A stretch of DNA of 64,000 nucleotides from Heliocidaris tuberculata (lineage: Eukaryota > Echinodermata > Echinoidea > Camarodonta > Echinometridae). The stretch lies in NCBI GenBank assembly GCA_025618425.1, contig CM046846.1:31179409-31243408 (forward strand), read 5' to 3'. The position numbers and the translations under genes were made by a program. Shown here in pieces: positions 1 to 12,015 of the stretch. Below the pieces are notes generated by a model. That model saw only the letters and a list, made by a program, of their open reading frames with translations, did not search any database and was not told the origin of the DNA. The stretch's first letter is position 1. Each line of letters starts with the position of its first letter.

Positions 1-568
1 GGTAAAGACAGGCCTGGGTATAGACAGAAACTATATTTTCACAGAATGAAAAAAAAACTTGCATCAAAACTTAAGGGATCATTTTCAACAAGCGTTCTAG
101 TGCATTTAATGATTCCGCCACTATTATTTATCACAATGAATTGTCAGTGATTTTTGTGATGTGTTTTTAAAGTGAAAATAAATTTGATTTGAAATGTTCA
201 AGACTTCAAATGAATGACACTTGCCAAACAATCTTGTAGAAAGTTTAGATAGCTGAGTAGGAAGCAAATAGAGAAAGAAAATGAGCTAGTTGTATTGACC
301 TACATACATTACATGTGGGGTCTTTTTCCAAATTCTAGTTTCTTTCAAAATTCAATTTGCCTACCAGAACTCAAGATTGGGTTTAAAGCTTGTCCATTCT
401 TTAAAAAAGAAAAAGAAAAAGAAGACTATCAAAATCATAGAAGCTTAAAGACAACAACTCAACATCTTTATGTGGATCCTTGCTGCAATATAGCACTGAC
501 TAGCACTAGCACCCTGTATCAACATTGTTTTTAGAGATAAGGAATACATTTATCAATCAGGACAATAC
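1..568. other. PPAT intron sequence at the left edge
   Basis: Intronic on the PPAT minus-strand model. AT-rich, with no recognisable exon, element or RNA. Short open frames here have no family resemblance. Confidence 0.6.
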
Positions 569-799
569 CTTCTAGAATGGTGTCAGGTCTTGAGAAGTAG
601 ACATACTCAAAGATACAGAAAGCCTGGGGGTCTTCAGCAGGACGGGGTACAATGGCCAGAGATTTGATACCAGTCTTGGAGATTTCGATGATCTCACCAG
701 GGAGAACCTCTCTGTAGAAGTGAGCACCAATAGACTGGAAGGAGCAAGACTCAGAGGACACCACCCAGCCCTCCACATTGTCATCCTTGGGGCAGTCAA
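569..799 (-). CDS. PPAT: PPAT coding exon 4 (last one in the window)
   Basis: Starts after a TTGCAG acceptor with the last two bases of an Ile codon and encodes [33 protein letters not shown] and [17 protein letters not shown]. It ends in phase 1 at a GTATTG donor (568-567). It covers the end of the glutaminase domain and the linker into the phosphoribosyltransferase domain. Confidence 0.93.
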
Positions 800-932
800 C
801 TGCAAGATGAACAATTAGGGTGACTGAACAATTATACCAGGGTTTCTCTGCCTGGTTTCCACATGGGATGAGTTCCCAAGTGTCTTGCGTGTGTAAACTA
901 GATGCTCCCCCCCCCCCCCCTTTCCCTTCCTC

Positions 933-972
<40 letters not shown>

Positions 973-3900
973 CTCCCAGAATTATAAGTGTATAAAAGAA
1001 TACCAGCCTGAAGAGAATGGTCACTAATGAAGTAAAAATCCTGTTTCATAGGTAAACATGTACCAATTTAATTTCATTAAACTATCTTAGATGTTCTATT
1101 TGGGCAGATTATACTTACTGCTATGTCCTGCTTGGAAGAGCTTTCCAATGCAGAGTGGCCTGTTGCCATAGGGATCCCTGACAGCGTAGATGGAGCTCTC
1201 ATGAAGGATGAGGAGAGAGTACGCCATGAGAGCCTCGTTCATCAGCTGACGTATCCTTCCAAGCCAGTTAGGGCCCTCTGGTTCGCCCTCAGGAGGAGCG
1301 TGAGCCAGCATCTGGGTGATGACCTCAGAGTCAGAGCCAGTGGACAGACCTACACCATGTTTCAGCACCTTTTTTCAAATTAATTTTTTTTTTTTTGAAT
1401 GGTCATTTTGCATCAGTCACAACTACATGTAAATAATTTATCAAACAGATGGTTTTTACAGATGGTCTTCAAGGCTCAGACCGGACACAGTAATTCCCCC
1501 ACAGATGCTGCCTCAAAAATTGCCACAGCAAACAAAATACTATGGAAGGCAAGAGGCAATGTCGTGAGGGTGAAAACATGCATGCAATGGCCCCAATGCA
1601 CATTCACTGATCTGTGTGACTAAGCGTATCTTATTTTACTTACATGTAGCTGCTTTCTTTGGGAAGTTTGGGCAGTTTATTGCCTTATATCTGAGTGGCT
1701 TAAATTCTGTTTTGGTATCAAGTGAACATTCAAGTTAGGCAGGTTAATAATAATGATAATAACAATAATAATAGTAACATTTATATTGCGCACATATCCA
1801 TCCCAGGGGATGCTCAAGGCACCTACAGAGGACTATTATTGCCATGGCTTTAGGCCAGCTGCCCTACAGCGCTGAAAGCATTCAAGGAATAAATTCTTAC
1901 CAGGTACATATTTAGTACACCAGAGTTGCGAGTGGCAAATGTTGATTAATGTCTTACCAAAGGACAGTAGTGCAATGGCGGGACTCGAACCAAGAACCAT
2001 GTGATCCACAGTCCATTGACGTATCCACTAGACCACGACACCTCTACATCGTTAAGTATGCGATGGATATATTCTGAGCTACTTATCTGCTGATCATTGG
2101 CTTTACTGAGCTATCTGTCACTTAACCTATTGGATGTTATTATTTATGGTTCTTATGGCATCAAATTAATTTGTCAGTTCTGTATAGTTTTGTCTTGTGT
2201 ATTTTCAAACTCAATATCTACCTATATCAATGATCTGTTACTATTTTACCAAAAACAACAGAACAGTTAGTATAAAATCAAATGACAGCGAAAGTAGGTT
2301 ATTTTTATCTTACCTTTGTCCTAAGTTGAGCAGCATTTACCAGCTCCCCGTTATGTGCCACAGCAATACGCCCATGAACTGTCTCCACATCAAACGGCTG
2401 GCAGTTCCGGAGCTCCGATGCCCCGGCTGTGGAGTAGCGATTGTGGCCAATCCCCAGATGTCCTTGTAACTTGGCCAGGATCTCATCTGTGAAGATTGTG
2501 CTCACCATACCCATGCCTTTATGCTTGTGATAGTTCTTGGATGAACCTCGACTTGTGACAATACCGGCACTCTCCTGACCTCTGAATATGCAACAGCAGA
2601 AATGTTTCTTTCAGTTAGCTAATTGTATTTTCATGACCTCTGTCAAATGCTAAAAAAACTCTACACCTCAATCCTAAGTGAGCTTATGTATGGATAATAA
2701 ATACTAATTGAGGGTGAGGCATATGTCATGATCCCTACCCTCTTGCAGATGGTAGAATGTACAACTGACACTACCTTGTGAACACACATTAAGAAAAGGC
2801 AATGAGGGAAAATTTCAAGATAAAAAGATGAGATGGCAGGGGAAAAAAAGATGAGATGGCAGGGGAAAAAGAACGAGAGACATGATCATAAAAAGAAGAT
2901 GTATATACAGGGTAATTCCGTGCAGAGCATCCCGTACGACACTTATCTTTTTTTACAATATTTCATCCAAAAGTTAGGAATCTCTCGATAAGACCATTGA
3001 AATATGGTGCTTTCTGGTACATGATATCACCACATATAGTCATGGTCATATCAAGAGATTTTTCATTCATGGATGAAATATATTGTCATATATATGTCAT
3101 ATGGGACAATGCATGGAATTGCCCTATAGCCAGATAAAAAGACAGCTAGACTGAGCTGTAGCCTAAACAAAATAAAGAGAGGAAGAGACAGAGGAATAAA
3201 TAAAGAGAGAGAGAGAGAGAGATGGAAAGAAACAATAATACAAACATGAAAGAATTTTGGACCACCCTGTACATGACTTTCATCACAGCCAAAGGGAGGG
3301 GTCATTTCAAGGACAATGTCTGGATTAGACAGCTTCAAGTCCAAGAAGATCCTTTGATACCTATTAAACCATGCAATAACTGTACAAACAGAAAAGTATT
3401 CCTAAACAGCTACATGTATGTACATCATTCATATGCATGACTTGTTGCTTATCTCAGTGACTGAATTAAATTTGCATGAAAAGTCTGGTGAATGTCTCTG
3501 TAATCACTGTATCACTAACACACCTTGATCTCTGTGTAAGAGCAAGGTTCATGGATTGTTTACCGCAAGCAGATGTGAACTGATAGATAAAAGTTTGAAC
3601 ATAAATATTTTGGGGTTGATTCATTCTTTTCTCTAAATTCAAACATGCTCTAAAACTAAACTTTTAAGTTCATATCTATTTTGCCATAAGAAATAAATTA
3701 CTGAAACCAAGGAGTTAGATCTACCCTTTGTTTCTAAGTTATCCTTTCAGAATTATTCTGTAGAAACAAAATGATTTACAGAAGCATGATTGATTCATCA
3801 ACCTTTGAATTTTTTTTCTTTTCTTATATTTCTATTTTGGGGGGAAGAGGGTGATTTACATGTATTTTCTTTTGACCTTTCACAAGCTAAAGTCACTCTT

Positions 3901-4462
3901 ATCTCCTTCTTTTGTTATGTGAGCTCTTGTCAGATGTTTTGTTTTAAAAGCACAATGTAATATTTCCTTGAAGTAATTTTACATTCATTTCATTGTTGTT
4001 TTTGTTTTTTCACCACAGCTCTCTTTAAATTCTCCAGAGCTCTTTTGGTGCTTTTCAGAGCTAAATTGCTCTCTGTTCCAATGTATCTTGTCATGAACTC
4101 CTGCAGTAGAAGAGGTAAAAATATTCTTACAGCTCAACTGGGCAGGGGGTATGGTTTTGAAGTTGAATTTTTCAAATATTATTTACATTTCCAAGCTTCT
4201 CAAAGCTACATTAAATGACTTTCAGTTCCTGTATTATTATTTTTTTTTTCTAATTTCCTGTATGATCTCACCTATGTTGGAGGCCAGTCAAACCCAATGT
4301 GATAAGCTGAGGTATATCTAGTTGTGTAGGCCATTCTCCTGCAGCGACACATCCAAACACACCACAGGCCTCATGTAGTCCTCCATCTTCAGGTGTCCAG
4401 TCATCTGCTTTTGATGGCATTGAAGATGAGGAAGATGGAGATGACGATGATGATGAAGCCAT
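569..4462 (-). CDS. PPAT: Amidophosphoribosyltransferase, 5' part (4 coding exons; gene runs off the left edge)
   Basis: PPAT converts PRPP and glutamine to 5-phosphoribosylamine, the first committed step of purine synthesis, in the cytosol. Coding exons read on the minus strand are 4462-4272, 2581-2314, 1368-1119 and 799-569. All junctions are GT-AG and phases agree, giving about 313 of the roughly 517 residues in human PPAT. Visible landmarks are CGVFGC with the N-terminal nucleophile Cys at residue 33, [16 protein letters not shown] across the first junction, AHNGELVN in exon 2, SDSEVI and [11 protein letters not shown] in exon 3, and [12 protein letters not shown] and [12 protein letters not shown] in exon 4. 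This is the glutamine amidotransferase type 2 (Ntn hydrolase) domain plus the start of the phosphoribosyltransferase domain. The remaining exons and the PRPP-binding loop lie outside the window. The residues ahead of Cys33 would be a cleaved propeptide, unusually long and Ser-rich. In vertebrates PPAT is paired head-to-head with PAICS; no PAICS is visible here. Confidence 0.95.
901..966. repeat. Poly-C tract and (CT)n microsatellite in PPAT intron 3
   Basis: About 14 consecutive C, then a C/T-rich spacer, then about 16 CT dinucleotides (935-966). Nothing else is seen in the 800-1118 intron. Confidence 0.9.
1119..1368 (-). CDS. PPAT: PPAT coding exon 3
   Basis: Encodes [17 protein letters not shown] through [17 protein letters not shown] and [10 protein letters not shown]. 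The reading frame joins exon 2 in phase 0 and exits in phase 1 at a GTAAGT donor. The acceptor AAAAAAG is preceded by A-rich rather than pyrimidine-rich sequence, which is atypical, but homology fixes this boundary to within a codon or two. Confidence 0.92.
1748..2046 (-). mobile_element. tRNA-derived SINE in PPAT intron 2
   Basis: Read on the minus strand, the head is tRNA-like. An A box TGGTCTAGTGGATA lies at 2035-2022 and a B box GGTTCGAGTCC at 1991-1981. A body of about 200 nt follows and ends in GCGCAATATAAATG plus a (TTA/ATT)-rich tail near 1750. It lacks an intact tRNA cloverleaf and has a SINE body, so it is a retroposon, not a tRNA gene. A diverged relative is at 39083-39345. Confidence 0.85.
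2314..2581 (-). CDS. PPAT: PPAT coding exon 2
   Basis: Encodes residues 64-153, from the end of the LQHRGQESAG signature through [19 protein letters not shown] and [13 protein letters not shown]. The Asn-Gly of AHNGEL forms the oxyanion hole in this family. The acceptor TTCAG precedes 2581 and a GTAAGA donor follows 2314. The exon ends in phase 0. Confidence 0.95.
2582..4271. other. PPAT intron 1, no gene content
   Basis: Contains a two-copy tandem repeat of about 26 bp (2826-2876, unit with gatgagatggcagggga) and a short (GA)n at 3205-3222. Otherwise it is unremarkable AT-rich intron. Confidence 0.6.
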
Positions 4463-4498
4463 AGTTACAAGTAGGGCATCAAATATTACGACAGGATT
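4272..4498 (-). CDS. PPAT: PPAT first coding exon with short 5' UTR
   Basis: Translation starts at the ATG whose first base is 4462. The exon encodes residues 1-63 plus two bases of an Arg codon, then a GTGAGA donor at 4271. The first 14 residues are almost all Ser, from TCA/TCT/TCC codons, and a second in-frame Met is residue 15. Upstream, a strong pyrimidine tract ending TTCTTCAG puts an acceptor at 4500-4499, so the exon probably begins at 4498 with 36 nt of 5' UTR. Confidence 0.9.
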
Positions 4499-5466
4499 CT
4501 GAAGAAAAAGGAATGATCATAGATGTTAAGGCTCAAGAGTCCAGCATGTGTCCAGTGTAGTTCAACTTCAGCGACTAAAAATAGATGAGAAAGCAGGTGG
4601 CTGAGCAGTGATTTGAAGATTCAAGATTGTGCTGAAATAGAGATTGGGTAGCTGGTAGTGATCATGGTGGTAGGGTGACTTCCTTTTTGGGGACTTTCAA
4701 CTAAAGAAAAATTAATGTTTGTATGGTCACTTTATTTAATGAATTGCAGTTTCAAGGCTCAACACAATACAACAGAATACATCAAAAGCCCTATGATCTA
4801 CATCAAATTAGAAATATGATCCCCCTGCCCCAGCCAACCCAAGCTGCAGCTGCAGCAACATGCCTCAAGCTTGAGTTGACTCCATCATCATTGCACTCAT
4901 AGGCCCTTGCCTCTGTGGGACTGTGTCCAACATTCACTGTTGCAGCAGTCAAAAACAGACAACGAAATTGCTCTAAGCAAGATCTAATTTTCTGAAATTT
5001 GCTAGATTACCCGATTCAGGGACTGTCACAAATTTGGGGATTCAGAATTGAAAGTGAAATTTTAAATAATTATTTTCCTCTTGTGTATGAATGATTTAGA
5101 CTGAAACAAGGCCTGCTGATACACACAGAAGCTATTGAAGCCTATTCACCCGCAAAAGCTAGTCTGGAGTACAAAGTTATCTTCAGATAAGCTTGTACAT
5201 GTATAAGTGTCATCATTCATAGCTTCACAGATATTAATCTTTTTTTGTTTGTTTACTTTAACTTAAACTACATGTTTAATGTCATACTTAGCTGTCACTC
5301 AGTGTATTAATATTATTAATCAAGCCAGGTTTCAATTTTACTCCAGTAACACTGACAACAGTGCTAGCTGAACTTAATTTTGTTAAATCATGTTAATAAT
5401 AGACCTAACTTAATCAGATTTTCTTTGTCTGTCAATGTCACTCTATATAAAGTCAGACTCACTTAC

Positions 5467-5720
5467 CACAAACAAAAAAATGGAAGGCGTGGGACTACAA
5501 TACAGTCGTAGGAAGATTCCCTTTCTGCTGCTCTCAAAATCCAATATCTCCACTCATGCTGCCGGTAATAATGCAGTTTAGAATATCAGTGGGGGTTTAA
5601 ATGTCTTGGCTTCAAAAGATACTCGAGGAAAGCATGAATAGAAGTTCAATCGATCTAATCAGCATGACAATTCATTCATTCAAAAGCGGTGCACGCACTG
5701 TACCGGTGCCGGTACAAATG
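5467..5720 (-). promoter_or_regulatory. PPAT: Inferred PPAT 5'-UTR exon and core promoter region
   Basis: A strong minus-strand donor, GTG followed by GTAAGTGAG, falls at 5467/5466, and the first coding exon has an unpaired acceptor at 4499. The simplest reading is a non-coding first exon ending at 5467, spliced over about 970 nt. Sequence just upstream (5640-5730) has scattered CpG and short GC palindromes (accggtgccggt). No TATA box in a convincing position was found, and the start site is not determined. Confidence 0.4.
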
Positions 5721-7927
5721 TACAGAGTGTGCAAAAAAAAAAAAAGTTCAAAACTGAGGAACAGGGGGATGTGTTAATTCTGTGATCATGCCTTGAATTG
5801 AATTATCACTTTTGGGGATTCAAACCTACTTTTCTTGTATTTCCTTTGGAGTGCAAGTTTCCACTTTTCATTAATTGCTGCATGATGGGCTTGCTCTGAA
5901 CAGTTTGAAAGCAATTTTCCATAAATTAGTGAACATTCTTTTCTTCTAGAAGTGAAAATTGGGTCGTCACGTGTGTGACCACTCAATAAAGGGCATTTTT
6001 AAATGTCTCTGTAAAAACATTATGGTTTTGTTAATCCGTATAGAGGGCGAAGTTCACAAGATCTGTTTGTGTGCAACTAAATCTATTCTCTTGGTATCTT
6101 TGGTATTACTCTTCTCACCCCCAATATCCATCTACAACAGCAGCAAAATAACAACAACAAAATCAATATTGCCTATTAATTATTTGAAAAAGAAGCCAAG
6201 ATAAGAATTATAATTTTCGGTAGGTGAAATTCAATTGTTCGTTATAATTAATTTAATGGATTAAGAAGGAGGTTTTTTTTCCATTTAGCCCTTCCTATAA
6301 AATTAACAAATTTGGTTTAATCAAAACCAGATGAATCAGAGAAACAGACTAAAGAAATGACAAATTTCTAAATGACATGGAGAAAGCTTTCTATACAAAT
6401 TCATGTTAAACTCTGGGATGTCATGTTATCTTTAGTATGGCATTTAACACTTCGATATTGAAAGAAAGTATTTTCTTTCTTGATGTGAATGAAAGAAAAC
6501 GAATTTTATACCCTCTATATCGAAAATTGGCAAAGGCATGTGAAAATAGTATATCCTTTGTAGGAAGTGGTAAGTTGGAATATTACAATGTAATTTGACA
6601 AGCCCATGCATGAAAAGACAGAGGAGGAATTTATAGCATAAGACACAATGATTGATGCTTCCCACATGCTTGCACTGTTAAGGTGCAATATTGTATATAA
6701 ACGTTGTAAAAGTTGTAGTGAAGATTTATACACTATAGCACTTTCATTGATAAAAGCGAAGCCTTTGCTTTATTATTACATATATTAATTGATATTTACA
6801 GTAGTACATGTATTACTATCATGAATGTTGTAATTCTTATCATTATTTTGTTAACATATATTTACCGAACTATGAAAAGCAAGATTCAGGGAGATTTACT
6901 GCACAAACAGGAGGCAAGGGGGCACTAGAGTACCCAAGGGGGTGGGGGGGGGGAGGGTGCGCAGAGTGCCCCCCGACAACTTTTGACCCCCCCCCCCCCC
7001 CCCCCCCCCAAAAAAAGGGGGGTTATCGGGTTCGGGTGGCGAAAAGCAATTGTTGGCGTTAAAAACTGTGTTGTTGTTGTTGTTGCTTGTCAGAGAATTG
7101 GAGGAAAAATATACCCTATAAAACTGACCCCCCCCCCCCCCCCTGAGCGACTTTGGGAGGGCTGGCGAAAAATAAATAAATCTCGACAATCTTTTCTTCT
7201 TCTTCTTCTATTTCTCTTCTTTATTTTTCTCTGTCTTTTCTCTTAACCCTTCTCCTTTTTCTTTTAATTTAAGCATTTTAAGCATGTCATTTCAGAACGA
7301 ATTGAATATCTTCATGTATACATTCTACAGGGTATATAATGTATTTGACACAAAATAAAAACACCTTCAAAACAATGTTTCGTATGATATTCGGCAAATT
7401 TGGTCTGACAACCCCCCCCCCCCCCCCTCTTCATGCTCATGATCTACTACCATAATCAAGCGTTAATTCTTTATCATATTGATAATATTTCCATTCAAAT
7501 GTCTTTACAGAGGGCTGACATATGTTAATTTCAGATTATAACACTACAATAATATTATAAGCTGATAGAAGCCCTAAAGGAAACACGGTTAAAAACAACT
7601 AAGGTAGGTAATTAAATACTATATAACAAAAGAAATACACTTTTGAATATAAACCTATTCTATATATAAATGGAAGAAGGCAAATTTAGCGTGGAATTGA
7701 AAAACAAAATAATTCCAACTAATATTGATTTATAATTCAAAGAGTATAGTGGTACACTTTAACATTTCCTACAATCAATCACTTCCGTAATGAAGATTTA
7801 TTTCACAGCTTCGTGAGATTTGGAAGAAATGAGTGTGAGTGGTATGGGGTCCAGGGGTCCAGAGACCAAAATTCCAAGAGACTAGACCGACAGCCCACCA
7901 AGTCTCCCGGGCATTGACATTTCTTTC

Positions 7928-7965
<38 letters not shown>

Positions 7966-8570
7966 TAAGTTCACTAGGCGGATGTCCGATACGAGACCGA
8001 AATTATCCCTTATATAATGATGTAGGCCTATTTCTTTGTTCTATGGTTCTTGTGGGCTATCGGTTTCGTGGGCTGTCGGTCTCATTTACAAATAACGTCA
8101 GGATCAGGATGCAATGACAGAGAAAATGGAGATTTATTCATTTTTAAAAACAAAAAAATGGGAACTGAATGGGCATACCATGTACTAGTGTGCAAGAGAT
8201 TGTTAGAAGCCAAATAGATAGAAATAAAGAGGGGGAAGACGCTGATAGAAAAACAAAATACGGTATACAAAGAAAAAAGAAATAGTAAAACTGTGAAGAA
8301 GAGTATATGGATTGTGTTGCATATTGTGACTAGTGATTCTTTTGACATATAACTTTTGATTTGACCGTCACTCCATGTGCCAACATATTTTCATAGTAAA
8401 TAATTAATGAATATTATATTGTATTATATTATATTATATCATACTTTATTATATCATATCATATCATATTCAAAATGATCAATATTATGCCACTGATCAT
8501 TGGCGTAGACATAGGTCCTCATAAGTGGGGGTATGATTTCACTCAAGGGCCATATATATATATATATATA
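5721..8570. other. Intergenic DNA left of the LINE, with poly-C/poly-G islands
   Basis: No supported gene. Features are a G/C-homopolymer cluster at 6940-7145, a run of about 18 C at 7411-7428, a T-rich run at 7930-7967 and an AT-rich (TATAT/CATAT)n patch at 8410-8472. The short open frames over the C runs encode Pro/Gly strings and are artefacts of composition. Confidence 0.6.
6940..7175. repeat. C-run modules with 'gcgacttt...gggctggcga' motif
   Basis: Two or three related blocks each contain a long C run followed by a gcgacttttgg/gggctggcga-like phrase. The clearest is at 7120-7175. The same phrase recurs twice inside 52080-52205, so it is a dispersed repeat of unknown type. Confidence 0.5.
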
Positions 8571-8604
8571 TATGTAGTGCATTTTTAGTGCATTTTTTTG
8601 TACT

Positions 8605-8660
8605 GAAGTATCATTTCCTGAAGAAGCCTTATTGGCGAAATATTGAACTTTTTGTGTCTA
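8605..8660 (+). repeat. Degenerate hammerhead-like / Penelope-end-like motif, plus strand
   Basis: The phrase CCTGAAGAAGCC TTATT GGCGAAA resembles a hammerhead core (CUGANGA, small hairpin, GAAA) as found at ends of Penelope-like elements. One core base is changed, so activity is unlikely. Confidence 0.35.
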
Positions 8661-8677
8661 AAGGAGTGATTTACACA

Positions 8678-8798
<121 letters not shown>

Positions 8799-8839
8799 AA
8801 GCTTCGGACTCGCAAACTTAAGGAACAAGAGAAGATAGG

Positions 8840-8900
8840 AATAAAAACGATGATAAGATTCGAATTTTCGGCCATATAGGCCTTCATCAGGATATATCAT
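8840..8900 (-). repeat. Second hammerhead-like motif, minus strand
   Basis: On the minus strand the sequence reads CCTGATGAAGGCC TATAT GGCCGAAA: an intact CUGAUGA core, one extra base, a 4-bp hairpin and GAAA. The expected GUC cleavage triplet is replaced by ATTC. It lies in inverted orientation to the motif at 8605-8660, with the CT microsatellite between them. Confidence 0.4.
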
Positions 8901-9544
8901 AATGTGTGGGGTGAGGGTGTGTAAACATGTATGGTTTTTCTCTTTACATGTCCAAGATATCACTAGAAGTTTTTCGAAGGAAAAGGCAAAGAGAAGAAAA
9001 GATCAGATTGAAATTTTGGAGGAAGAAATTAGAAATCTGGAAAAACAGTTGGTGAACACACCTTTGAAGGCCATAAGTGACGAAGTTCAAATAAAGAAAA
9101 TGGAATTAGAAAATTTGTAGGACTATTCTCGTCAAGGATTAAAGGTACGTTCTCGGGCTGGATGGTATGAGGAAGGTGAAAAGAATATGCAATACTTCAC
9201 ACAGTTATTGGAGTCAAATAAAAGAAAAAGTGTAATCAAAGAAATATACAATGAAGAGGGAGATGTTGTTAAGGATAAAAGGGAGATATTAAAGATAATC
9301 AGGAACTTTTATGAAACACTGTATGGATTGAAGGAAAATGAAAATGAAAAAAAACAAATAATATAGATTTTTTATATGATATACCAAAATTGAGTAAAGA
9401 AAGTCAAGATTTGTGTGAAGGAAAATTGAATAAAGACGAGTGTTTTGAAGTAATAAAAGGGATGAAATTTAATAAATCCCCGGGTAATGATGCATGGGTT
9501 AAGCGTAGAGTTTTATTACACTTTCTGGCCGGTACTATAGGGGA

Positions 9545-11806
9545 ATGGTTGTAGAGGCACTAAATGAAACATTTGATAAAGAGAAGTTGTCAAATTCTCA
9601 AAGGCAGGGAGTTGTTACATTAATTGAAAAGGAAGGGAAAAATGCAAGGTACATTAAAAATTATAGACCGATAACACTCTTGAATGTAGACTATAAGATT
9701 TTATCAAAAGTTCTGGCAAAAAGGATAAAGGAAGTTTTAGGAGAAGTAGTTTATCATGATCAGGTTGGATATATTAAAAATAGAAACATAGGTGAGGCGG
9801 TCCGGTTAATAGATGATATGTTTTTTTATTCCATGAATGAGTCAGTTGGTTTATTAATTGCAGTGGATTTTGAAAAGGCCTTTGATAGCGTTTCACATTT
9901 GTTTTTAAATAAAGTATTGGAATCTTTTGGTTTGGGGGAGGATTTTTGCATGTGGGTGAAAGTTCTATATGTATAATGATTGCAGCAGTTGTGTTATGAA
10001 TGGGGGGCAGTCAACTGGTTATTTTCAAATAAAGAGAAGGGTCATCAAAGGAGATCCTCTTTCACCATATTTATTTGTGTTAGTAATCGAAACCTTAGCT
10101 AGAGTCATAAGGAGGGATGAGGAAATTAGGGGAGTTAAATTAGGGGACAAGGAAATCAAGGAAATTATGTATGCTGATGACATAACTATTTTTGTGAAAG
10201 ATGTTAGTTCCATAGAAAAGCTAAAAAGGATTTTGGAAGACTTTGAAAATGTCAGTGGTTTAAAGGTTAACAAGGAAAAAACAAACTTTATTAGGTTAGG
10301 TATAAAGAGAGGGAGAAACCTGGCTCACTTTTGTTTGGACATACTGTGGAGGAAATAAAAATCTTGGGAGTTCATTTTTCAAGGAATCTTAAAAGAAAGA
10401 ATGAAGTGAATTATAAAGAAATACTAAGTAGAATAAAGCGTCTGGTTGGCTGGTGGAAGCAACTGGATCTCACTATTTTGGGAAGAATTCAGTTGTTAAA
10501 AACGTATGTTCTTTCAAAACTTAATTACATCTCTTCCTTAATAGTTTTGGTCCCACATGATATTTTTAGGGAAGTTGAAAGAATATCGTTTGAATTCGTG
10601 TGGGAGGGAAAGATAGAATAAAAAGGAAAATATTGTACCAAGATTACCAATTCGGAGGGTTGAGAATGAATAATTTTGAAATTTTCGTTAAAAGTCAACG
10701 ATTAATGTGGTTGAAGCGTTTACTGAATGAGGAAGAGTTGTCAGGATGGAAGACATCATTTGATTTTTGTTGTTCAAAGATGGGAGGTCGTTTTGTGTTT
10801 TTATGTAACTATGATATTGGTAAAATGGATCTTAAGAACATACCCCCTTTCTATATAGAACTTTTAAGAGTTTGGCAAGAAATGAAAAAAATGTAGATTT
10901 TATGAAGAAGATAGACATAACCCTATCATATTCAATAATACAGATGTGTGTATAAGAAATAAACGTTTTATGATGAAGATTTGTTTAAAAAGGGAATATG
11001 CATGTTTTGGGATGTTATGGAAAATAGAAATATGAAACCGTATACTCATTTTTGGAATATGGGAATTAAAGGTAATAGTTTGTTAAAATTACATGACATA
11101 TGTTCAGTTATTCCAGATAAATATAAGGAGGAAAATTTTATGTATATTGATACGATATTTATTTACAATTTTCAGAAAATGTTGAACCATTGTCTGGTTT
11201 GAAATCAAGGAAAGTTTATAATTACTTTATTAAGCAGCTACAGAATGATTATGTTCTACAGGTAAGGGATGGACATATAGTCAATTTAGTTTCACCGCCA
11301 AGGAACTGAGAGAAATATTTTTAAGAGTTAAAGGCTCCATCCTCTGTAGCAAATTGCGAGAATTCTAATTTAAATTATTACATGGAGCTGTTTATACTAA
11401 TGAGAATCTATTCAAGTTTGGTTTTATTTCGGATAATTAATGCTCCTTTTGTAAAAAGGAGGCTGAAACATACCCACACTTATTCCTTAAATGTCAAATA
11501 GTTCATACACTTTGGGAAGAAGTAGTAAGACATTTGCAGCTATCTGAAATTGGACTAGGGTCATGGGATGAGATATTTCTTGGACTATCGGGGAAATCTT
11601 CAAGGATAAATCTGTGTAATACTGTAATTTTTTTGTTGAAGCATATTATTTTTTTCTGCAAGGTCAAAGGGAATGATTCCACCACTAGAAAGTACTTTAA
11701 AATTGATTACTAGTTATAGAGAAAATGAAAAGAAATTAGCGAAGAAGAGGGGAAAATTACATGTACATTTGGAGAAGTGGGATGAGTTGAACTTTTCTTT
11801 GTTTTG
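9545..11806 (+). pseudogene. LINE reverse transcriptase ORF2 remnant
   Basis: Frames spanning 9545-9976, 9969-10358, 10331-10621, 10600-10896 and 10981-11202 join by frameshifts into one RT. It contains VDFEKAFDSVSH (about 9862), IKRRVIKGDPLSPYLF (10030-10080) and the catalytic YADD at 10170-10181. At least four frameshifts and several stops (for example at 9118-9120 upstream and the tga after GLKSR near 11202) make it non-functional. The YADD itself is intact. Confidence 0.85.
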
Positions 11807-11869
11807 AATAGGGCATATTTTTGTTTTATGACGTAGGAAGTCAAAGTGAAACACCGAAAGGATGTGGGG

Positions 11870-12015
11870 TGTTTGTGTGTGGGTGTTTGTGTGTGATGTG
11901 TGTGCTGTGTGTTGTGTGTGTGTGTTGTGTGTGTGTGGGTGTGTGCGCGCGTGTGGTGTGTGTGTGTGTGTGTGTGTGTGTGAAGGGTGGGGGAGGGGGG
12001 TGGGGGGAGGGGGAT
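11870..12015. repeat. (TG)n / G-rich microsatellite in the LINE 3' UTR
   Basis: Imperfect TG array with interspersed TGTGC and TGTGG, followed by a G-rich tract to about 12012. It lies just after the end of the RT frame. Confidence 0.9.

Noticed and set aside
1966..2046. tRNA gene on the minus strand (A and B boxes present)
   Set aside because: No proper acceptor stem or anticodon arm, and the sequence continues into a SINE body with an AT-repeat tail. The same applies at 39278-39332, 40780-40834, 41632-41688 and 54230-54307.
5680..5700. Metal-response element (TGCACGC) near the PPAT promoter or serving ATP7
   Set aside because: A single 7-mer match to a loose consensus in 64 kb is expected by chance and is 14 kb from ATP7.
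9545..10621. Functional reverse transcriptase gene
   Set aside because: YADD is intact, but the frame is broken repeatedly, the endonuclease is missing, and stops occur upstream and downstream.
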